Of a stretch of 26,923 nt of DNA, positions 21,933 through 26,923 are shown in pieces. Below the pieces are notes generated by a model that searched no databases, was not told where the DNA came from, and saw nothing but the letters and a program-made list of their open reading frames with translations. The position numbers and the translations under genes are program-made. Numbering within the stretch: the first letter of the stretch is position 1; each line of letters opens with the position of its first letter. This stretch comes from JAVBJV01 sp031555315 (GTDB lineage: Bacteria; Pseudomonadota; Alphaproteobacteria; Acetobacterales; Acetobacteraceae). The stretch covers positions 1 through 26,923 of the forward strand of contig JAVBUO010000067.1 of assembly GCA_031555315.1 (NCBI GenBank). The letters run 5' to 3'.

Positions 21933-22707
21933 GCAGCACCAGGAACAGGCCGATCAGCACCATGGGGATCGACAGCAACTGCCCCATCGTCAGCCCGAAG
22001 CTCAGGAAGCCGAGGAATTCGTCGGGCTGGCGGAAGAATTCACCGATGATGCGCGCGATGCCGTAGCCCATCAGGAAGATGCCCGAGATCATCCCGGCGC
22101 GGGCGCGCACCGCTTCGCGGCGTGATAGCGCGAACAGCACGACGAACAGGATCAACCCTTCCAGCAGCGCCTGATAGAGCTGGCTGGGATGGCGCGGTTC
22201 CGGCCCGCCGGTCGGGAAGATGACGGCCCATGGCACGTCGGTGACCCGGCCCCAGAGTTCGCCGTTCACGAAGTTGGCGATGCGCCCGAAGAACAGGCCC
22301 AGCGGCACGCAGGGCACGACACGGTCGCCCAGCGCCAGGAAGTTCATGTTGTTGCGCCAGGCGAAGAGCAGCAGGGCGGCGATCACCCCCAGCATGCCGC
22401 CGTGGAACGCCATGCCGCCCTTCCACACTTCCAGAATGCGGTAGGGTTCCTCGAAATAATACTCGGGCCGGTAGAACAGTACGTAGCCCAGCCGCCCGCC
22501 GATCACCACGCCCAGCGTCGCCCAGGTCAGGAAATCGTCGGCCTGGTCCTTGGTGCCGACGGCGGGGGGCAGCGTGATCAGCCGGCGCAGCAGCATGCAG
22601 CCCAGCACCAGCCCGACGATATAGGCGACGGCATACCAGTGCAGCGAAAACGGCCCGAGAGTGAAAATGACGGGATCGAAAGCGGGAAATGGGATGGCGA
22701 ACAGCAT
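21916..22707 (-). CDS. lgt: phosphatidylglycerol--prolipoprotein diacylglyceryl transferase
   Basis: The inner-membrane enzyme that attaches diacylglycerol to the lipobox cysteine of prolipoproteins. It has 263 residues and about seven membrane helices. Signatures: LHWYAVAYIVGLVLG, GGRLGYVLFYRPEYY, WKGGMAFHGGMLG with H102 (equivalent to the essential E. coli H103), the Lgt signature GRIANFVNGELWGR (141-154) with R142, RHPSQLYQALLEG and GIARIIGEFFRQPD. Its ATG overlaps the hldD stop by one base (TGATG). The lipoprotein encoded three genes downstream is a likely substrate. Confidence 0.97.
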   Translation of the reverse strand: MLFAIPFPAFDPVIFTLGPFSLHWYAVAYIVGLVLGCMLLRRLITLPPAVGTKDQADDFLTWATLGVVIGGRLGYVLFYRPEYYFEEPYRILEVWKGGMAFHGGMLGVIAALLLFAWRNNMNFLALGDRVVPCVPLGLFFGRIANFVNGELWGRVTDVPWAVIFPTGGPEPRHPSQLYQALLEGLILFVVLFALSRREAVRARAGMISGIFLMGYGIARIIGEFFRQPDEFLGFLSFGLTMGQLLSIPMVLIGLFLVLRARKA

Positions 22708-23687
22708 CAGCGGTAAGGGTCCGGATTCAGGAGGTAATCACGCACGTAACTGCGCACGCCGTCTTCCAGCGGCGTGCTCTGGCCGTTCCAGCCAGCCTGG
22801 CGCAGACGGGCCATGTCGGCCTGGGTGAAGCTCTGATACTGGCCGCGCAGTTTTTCGGGCATGTCGATGAACTCGATGTCCGGCGCGCGGTCCAGGGCGG
22901 TATAGATCGCGTTGACCATGTCGCGAAAGCTGCGCGCCGCGCCGGTGCCGACGTTGAACAGCCCCGAGACGTCGGGCCGGCCCAGCAGGAAGCGCACCAC
23001 CGACACGCAGTCGTTGACGTGCACGAAGTCGCGCTTCTGTTCGCCGTCGGCGATGCCGGGTGTGTCGCTGCGGAACAGCCGGGCTTTCTCGCCGCGGCGG
23101 ATCTCGTCGAGCTTGACCTTGACGACCGAGATCATCGGTCCCTTGTGGTATTCGTTCGGGCCGTAGACGTTGAAGAACTTCAGCCCGGCCCATTGCGGCG
23201 GCGCCTTGTAGCCGTGCGCCAGCATAGTGGCGACGCGGCGGTCGAAGGCGTGCTTGGTCCAGCCGTAAAGGTTCAGCGGCCGCAGTTTCGCCAGCGCCTC
23301 GGCCGAGGCATCATCGGTGAAGCCGTGCGCGCCGTCGCCATAGGTGGCGGCCGAGGACGCATAGATGAACCGCACACCGCGATCGGCGCACCAGTTCCAC
23401 AACCGTAGCGACAGAGTGACGTTGGTGTGGAACGTCAGATCGCCGTCACGCGCCGTGGTTTCGCTGATCGCCCCCATGTGCACGATGGCCTGCAACGGGG
23501 GATTGCCGGCCAGAAAAGCGTCGAGCCGTTCCGGCGGGATGATGCCGGCGATCGGGTGCTTGGCGAGATTGCGCCATTTGTCGTCCTGGCCCAGCCAGTC
23601 GCAGACCATCACTTCGTGCCCGTCGGCGGTCAGCGCGGCGACGATGTTCGAGCCGATGAAGCCGGCGCCGCCGGTTACAAGATACAT
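22707..23687 (-). CDS. hldD: ADP-L-glycero-D-manno-heptose 6-epimerase
   Basis: The last step of ADP-heptose synthesis for the lipopolysaccharide inner core, so the organism probably makes heptose-containing LPS. It has 326 residues, an extended SDR with the NAD(P) loop TGGAGFIGSN (5-14), YASSAATYGDG (serines 111-112), and the catalytic pair Y141 and K145 in LYGWTKHAFD. The HldD-specific FFNVYGPNEYHKG and EKLRGQYQSFTQADM are both present. The ribosome-binding site is weak. It heads the minus-strand run hldD-lgt-midA-like-pgeF-lipoprotein and is divergent from the ubiK-like gene across 123 bases. Confidence 0.95.
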   Translation of the reverse strand: MYLVTGGAGFIGSNIVAALTADGHEVMVCDWLGQDDKWRNLAKHPIAGIIPPERLDAFLAGNPPLQAIVHMGAISETTARDGDLTFHTNVTLSLRLWNWCADRGVRFIYASSAATYGDGAHGFTDDASAEALAKLRPLNLYGWTKHAFDRRVATMLAHGYKAPPQWAGLKFFNVYGPNEYHKGPMISVVKVKLDEIRRGEKARLFRSDTPGIADGEQKRDFVHVNDCVSVVRFLLGRPDVSGLFNVGTGAARSFRDMVNAIYTALDRAPDIEFIDMPEKLRGQYQSFTQADMARLRQAGWNGQSTPLEDGVRSYVRDYLLNPDPYR

Positions 23688-23810
23688 GACAGTTCAGCCC
23701 CCAGGGTCGTGGCGAGGAGTTGCGTGTGTGCGGTTATAGGTATCTGGACCGTTGGAAGCCAGAGCATCGGTGTGTTACCTGAGGGGCAACGTTTTGCAGA
23801 GGAGCCGCAC

Positions 23811-24104
23811 ATGTCGGACCGCAAGGGGCTGATGGACGATCTGACCGGGTTGGCCGGGGGGGCGATGTCGCTGGTATCGGGCATTCGCGACGAGGTGGAG
23901 AGCCTGGTGAAGTCCCGAATCGAAGACACGCTGCGCCGGCTGGACCTGGCCCGGCGCGACGAACTGGATGCCGTGCGCGAACTGGCGGCCAATGCCCGGA
24001 TCGGGCAGGAAGACGCCGAAACCCGGCTGGCGGTGCTGGAATCCCGCCTGGCGGCGCTGGAATCGCGTCTGGGGGATGGCGACGCCAACGTTCGCGGCAG
24101 CTGA
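23811..24104 (+). CDS. UbiK/BMFP accessory factor family protein
   Basis: A 97-residue helical protein of the BMFP (PF04380) family. In gammaproteobacteria UbiK helps assemble the ubiquinone-synthesis complex; a Brucella homologue was described as membrane-fusogenic. The N-terminal half, MSDRKGLMDDLTGLAGGAMS then GIRDEVESLVKSRIEDTLRR, is the amphipathic membrane-binding part. The typical RRDELDAVRELAANARIGQED and the leucine-heptad coiled coil RLAVLESRLAALESRLGD end the protein and suggest oligomers. GGAG seven bases before the ATG fixes the start. An upstream element TTGGAA plus TTACCT (about 23752-23780) may be its promoter. Confidence 0.82.
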   Translation: MSDRKGLMDDLTGLAGGAMSLVSGIRDEVESLVKSRIEDTLRRLDLARRDELDAVRELAANARIGQEDAETRLAVLESRLAALESRLGDGDANVRGS

Positions 24105-24319
24105 TCTGTTGCGTCATCCGGATAATACGTGTTGCGGCGCGGCGACGGCACCCGGTAGTTTGTTCGCCATGCCGGCCGCGTTGCCGGACATGAAACCGTG
24201 CCGTGGCAAGGCGACCGCCCCCCAGAGGCTGGACCTTGGCGGCACGGCCCGGAGCCGGGTTGCCGGAATGGCGGACCGGGGCCGGGATTTCAGACAGGCT
24301 CTTTCCGTGGAGGCCGCCA

Positions 24320-24823
24320 ATGACCGCCATGACTGATACCGCGCCCGCCAGCGCCACCAACCCCATCGATATCCTCGAGCAGATCGTCATCGCGAACGAC
24401 TGGATCTTCGATCGCCGCAGCGAGGCCGAAATGGCCGCCGAAGTGCCCGGCAAATGGTGCGATTACGGTCTGTATTTCAACTGGTCGACCGAGATCAGCG
24501 CGATGCACTTCACCTGTGCGTTCGACATGAAGGTGCCGGACAGGCAGCGCGAGCGGCTGCACGAACTTCTGGCGCTGGCCAATGAACGCCTGTGGATCGG
24601 GCATTTCGGGCTGGATTCGGGCGATCATACGTTGTTGTTCCGTCATGCCGTGCTGTTGCGTGGCACGCAGGGTGCGTCGGTCGAATCGCTCGAGGACATG
24701 GTCGATATCGCGATCAGCGAATGCGAGCGGTTTTTCCCGGCCTTCCAGTTTGCGCTGTGGGGCGGCAAATCCGCCCGCGAGGCGCTGGATGCGGCCATGC
24801 TTGAATGTGTGGGAGAGGCCTGA
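24320..24823 (+). CDS. YbjN domain-containing protein
   Basis: A 167-residue soluble protein of the YbjN family (PF10722), which has the same fold as type III secretion chaperones; YbjN affects stress responses and motility in enterobacteria, but its alphaproteobacterial role is unknown. Seen: PIDILEQIVIANDWIFDRRS, KWCDYGLYFNWSTEISAMHF, TCAFDMKVPDRQRERLHELL, ANERLWIGHFGLDS, FRHAVLLRG and FPAFQFALWGGKSAREALDA, which is the usual C-terminus. The start at 24320 has a strong GGAGG seven bases upstream. A 215-base spacer separates it from the ubiK-like gene and shows no gene. A hairpin terminator follows 36 bases after the stop. In many alphaproteobacteria proC comes next; here it does not. Confidence 0.88.
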   Translation: MTAMTDTAPASATNPIDILEQIVIANDWIFDRRSEAEMAAEVPGKWCDYGLYFNWSTEISAMHFTCAFDMKVPDRQRERLHELLALANERLWIGHFGLDSGDHTLLFRHAVLLRGTQGASVESLEDMVDIAISECERFFPAFQFALWGGKSAREALDAAMLECVGEA

Positions 24824-24858
24824 CCTCCAAAATCGGGTTGGTCACGAGAACAGTAAAT

Positions 24859-24900
24859 GGGGCGTGCAGCGTGATGCTGTGCGCCCCTGACATTTTGAAT
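24859..24900 (+). terminator. Rho-independent-like terminator after the ybjN-like gene
   Basis: GGGGCGTGCAGC (24859-24870) pairs with GCTGTGCGCCCC (24876-24887) through twelve pairs including two G-T wobbles, around a five-base loop GTGAT. TGACATTTTGAATGTGTTTT follows, which is moderately T-rich. A second short CCGC...GCGG stem followed by TTTTTC lies at about 24909-24939 and may back it up. Confidence 0.72.
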
Positions 24901-25309
24901 GTGTTTTGCCGCAGCGGAGGGTGGGGGCGGTTTTTCTATACCTCATTCAACTGTGGCTTTTCAGCACCATCTTAAATGAAACGAATACGGGTATACGATA
25001 TATATTAATACCCATATCCCAGAATGACAGTCTTCTCCATTCACGAGAAAATCCCAATAACAGGGATTAGCGATTTGAAAATAAACAATTTAAAAAAATT
25101 AACCTAAATAGGCCACTATCCACATCCAAGGCGGTAAATTGAGGGCTAAACAGGTGTAAATTACCCAATATTTATCAAATAGACATCTATGGTAGAAAAA
25201 TTTCTGTACGACAATTAACCAATTAATATATAAATAACCAGTCGATCCAAATTTTCTGCCGCCTGTGCGCAAATCAGGCGCGTGGCGCGTGTTTGAGGTG
25301 TTGAGAAAA
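24890..25309. other. AT-rich non-coding spacer upstream of the autotransporter
   Basis: From about 24950 to 25260 the composition drops sharply to AT-rich, unlike the rest of the window. I see no gene. It contains two operator-like inverted repeats (GGGTAT at 24989-24994 with ATACCC at 25008-25013; AATCCC at 25050-25055 with GGGATT at 25063-25068) and several TATAAT-like stretches, for example TTAATATATAAATAA near 25224-25240. It is probably the regulatory region of the autotransporter gene and may have been acquired with it. Confidence 0.6.
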
Positions 25310-26923
25310 ATGACGAAGGCTACAGGTTTCCGGGACAGATTGTTGCTCTGTTCGGCAATGACGGCGTTCGCCTTGACGCTTGGCGTGACGTCGCCGGCCC
25401 GTGCGCTGACTATCGACGGAACGACGGAGGATCATTCCGGTACGGCGGTCAGTCTCGCTCACGGTGAAGGCGCTGTGCCTGCCGAATACCTTACCGTAAT
25501 CAACAATGGGGTCGGTCGTTTCGGCGAACTGCACGCCAATAGCGGTGCCGAGGTTTTTAATGCGGGCACGCTTGTCGTTACGGGAAGGGCGGATGCACGC
25601 AGCACCCTGGGCTTTCCGGGTACCCCCTCTGGTTATTCGGGTCTGGTACTGGAAGGAACGGCCAATCTCACCAATGTGGATGTATACGGCGGGACGTACG
25701 GTTCGAACCTGCACGCCGTGGAAGTTTTCGCCGGGTCGGAGCTGACGGCGACCAACTTCAATTTCATCGGCCGTGCCAGCCCGGGGTCCGACGGTCTGCA
25801 TTCCGCGACGATTGGCAGCACGGTGACGGGGGACGGAGATATCATCATCAAGCTGACCAACGGCAACATTTCCTCAATATCGAGCCTTGGGGGACGTGCT
25901 GTCTGGTTGGCGCCGCTGATCGGAAATACGTCGATTACGGCGACCTTCGACAATGTGAATATTCTGGCCAGCAACGCGGCCTGGTACGGGCTTTATCTGG
26001 CGCCTGTTACGCAGGGCGCTAGTAACTCGAACCAGCAGGCGACGCTGACGATGAACGGCGGCCGCATTGAAATCACGAGCGACGTGGACCCAAGCCGGAT
26101 GTATGTCGCGGCTTATGTCGGCTCCCAGACGTTCAATGCGAATGGCGTGACGATCGTTGCCAACATGGACGGGGCCAGAGGGCTTCAGGCGGCGGGGGGC
26201 GCGATCGTGAACGTGAACGGCGGGTCGGTCTCGACCGCGGGTGCGGAAGCGCAGACGATCTCGATGACAACCGGGGCGCGCTTGGCCGTCACGAACGGTG
26301 CGCAGGTCATTGCGACCGGCAGTCAGGCGGCGGCGCTCTCCTTGTATGGCACGGCCACCGACAGAATGACCCCGAGCGTGACCGGCTCTACGATCAGCAG
26401 TGCGGCAGGCGCGGCGGTGATGGTGCGCGGCACGAATACGACCCTGACGCTCACCGACAGCGTTGTGTCGGGCGCCGTGGCGCTGTTCGACGCCGGCACG
26501 CGCAGCACAGGTCCCACGCCGGCCAAGCTGGAGGTGATTGCGGACCATTCGACGCTGACCGGCGCTTCGCGTCCAAACGCGGCGTCGACGCTCGATCTGA
26601 CGCTGCGCAACGGCACGCTGTGGACGATTACCCCGGCTTTGGCCAATACGATCGCGGGCGCCTCGACCGATACGCTGGATCTGTCGCGGGTCAGCAACCT
26701 GACGAACGATGGCAGCACGATCGCCTTTGCACCGCAGGCTGGCGATGTGTTCGGCCGACTGGTCGTCGATGGCAACTACACGGCAGTGGGCGACGCGGTT
26801 CTGGTGTTGAACACGCGCCTGGATGCGGGTGGCGCATTGGCGGCTCAGGGGACGGACCGTCTGATCGTCAACGGCAACGTGACCGGCACGACGCTGGTGC
26901 GTGTCAACCCGACGGCGACCAGC
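25310..26923 (+). CDS. autotransporter with pertactin-like passenger, 3' end beyond the window
   Basis: The frame is open from ATG at 25310 to the last base, 538 codons without a stop. The signal peptide is MTKATGFRDRLLLCSAMTAF then ALTLGVTSPARA before LTIDGTTED. The passenger is rich in Ser, Thr, Gly, Asn and beta-strand repeats (for example LTMNGGRIEIT, VNVNGGSVSTAG, LAVTNGAQVIATGS), as in a right-handed beta-helix. From about residue 470 the block FAPQAGDVFGRLVVDGNYTA then LNTRLDAGGALAAQGTDRLI is the conserved pertactin-like segment just before the C-terminal beta-barrel of type Va autotransporters, so the barrel should start a little beyond the window. GAGGTG about ten bases upstream supports the start. 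Likely an adhesin or surface protein; the substrate is unknown. Confidence 0.86.
   Translation, partial: MTKATGFRDRLLLCSAMTAFALTLGVTSPARALTIDGTTEDHSGTAVSLAHGEGAVPAEYLTVINNGVGRFGELHANSGAEVFNAGTLVVTGRADARSTLGFPGTPSGYSGLVLEGTANLTNVDVYGGTYGSNLHAVEVFAGSELTATNFNFIGRASPGSDGLHSATIGSTVTGDGDIIIKLTNGNISSISSLGGRAVWLAPLIGNTSITATFDNVNILASNAAWYGLYLAPVTQGASNSNQQATLTMNGGRIEITSDVDPSRMYVAAYVGSQTFNANGVTIVANMDGARGLQAAGGAIVNVNGGSVSTAGAEAQTISMTTGARLAVTNGAQVIATGSQAAALSLYGTATDRMTPSVTGSTISSAAGAAVMVRGTNTTLTLTDSVVSGAVALFDAGTRSTGPTPAKLEVIADHSTLTGASRPNAASTLDLTLRNGTLWTITPALANTIAGASTDTLDLSRVSNLTNDGSTIAFAPQAGDVFGRLVVDGNYTAVGDAVLVLNTRLDAGGALAAQGTDRLIVNGNVTGTTLVRVNPTATS

Noticed and set aside
25874..26548. 224-codon minus-strand frame (and another at 25274-25801) inside the autotransporter region
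   Set aside because: The plus-strand frame is open to the window end with a signal peptide, beta-helix repeats and the pertactin-like block, so the antisense frames are shadows.
1..26923. tRNA or rRNA genes
   Set aside because: Reading the intergenic spaces on both strands showed no cloverleaf with a T-loop consensus and no rRNA sequence.

Overview
The window is GC-rich, tightly packed chromosomal DNA from an alphaproteobacterium. Several things point there: an HdaA-type DnaA relative next to ppk1 and ppx, a UbiK/BMFP protein, an alphaproteobacterial YbjN protein, a 47-residue aa3-oxidase subunit IV, and DUF1849/EipB proteins. The gene order hldD-lgt-midA-like-pgeF-lipoprotein-prs and the short N-terminus of the MidA-like protein suggest Rhodospirillales, probably Acetobacteraceae. 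That family assignment is an inference and no species can be named.

Layout. 1-140: the last 42 codons and terminal repeat of an IS5-type insertion sequence. 268-2612 (minus): purM-purN, a tiny cytochrome oxidase subunit IV gene and a DUF4431 exported protein. 2748-8883 (plus): CDP-alcohol phosphatidyltransferase, AI-2E/PerM permease, hdaA, ppk1 and ppx, a co-directional run linking membrane lipid synthesis, replication control and polyphosphate turnover. 8937-11011 (minus): rnd overlapping a DUF817 membrane protein. 11114-12901 (plus): aspS, with the active-site-proximal histidine typical of non-discriminating AspRS. 13085-17251 (plus): a tandem array of five intact DUF1849/EipB-like exported proteins plus two decayed relics of further copies. 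17252-17638: a convergent spacer with a duplicated 74-nt repeat, a 45-nt imperfect palindrome and a perfect 26-bp palindrome. 17639-23687 (minus): hldD-lgt-midA-like-pgeF-lipoprotein, then prs and a histidine phosphatase, mostly overlapping or closely spaced. 23811-24823 (plus): ubiK-like and ybjN-like genes ending in a clear hairpin terminator. 24890-25309: a largely AT-rich spacer. 25310-26923 (plus): the first 538 codons of a pertactin-like autotransporter that runs off the window.

The most unusual part is the EipB array. EipB is normally a single-copy periplasmic envelope-integrity protein. Here copy 5 looks canonical, while copies 1-4 form a diverged subfamily with a shared LPDEGC C-terminus. 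Each gene tail sits immediately against the next start codon, and its GAAGGG/GAGGGG bases supply the next ribosome-binding site. Copy 2 has lost the internal cysteine block thought to pair with the C-terminal cysteine, and it has gained a cysteine elsewhere. The two relics keep recognisable start and LPDEGC-stop ends with the middle lost. This is a gene family caught in duplication, divergence and decay.
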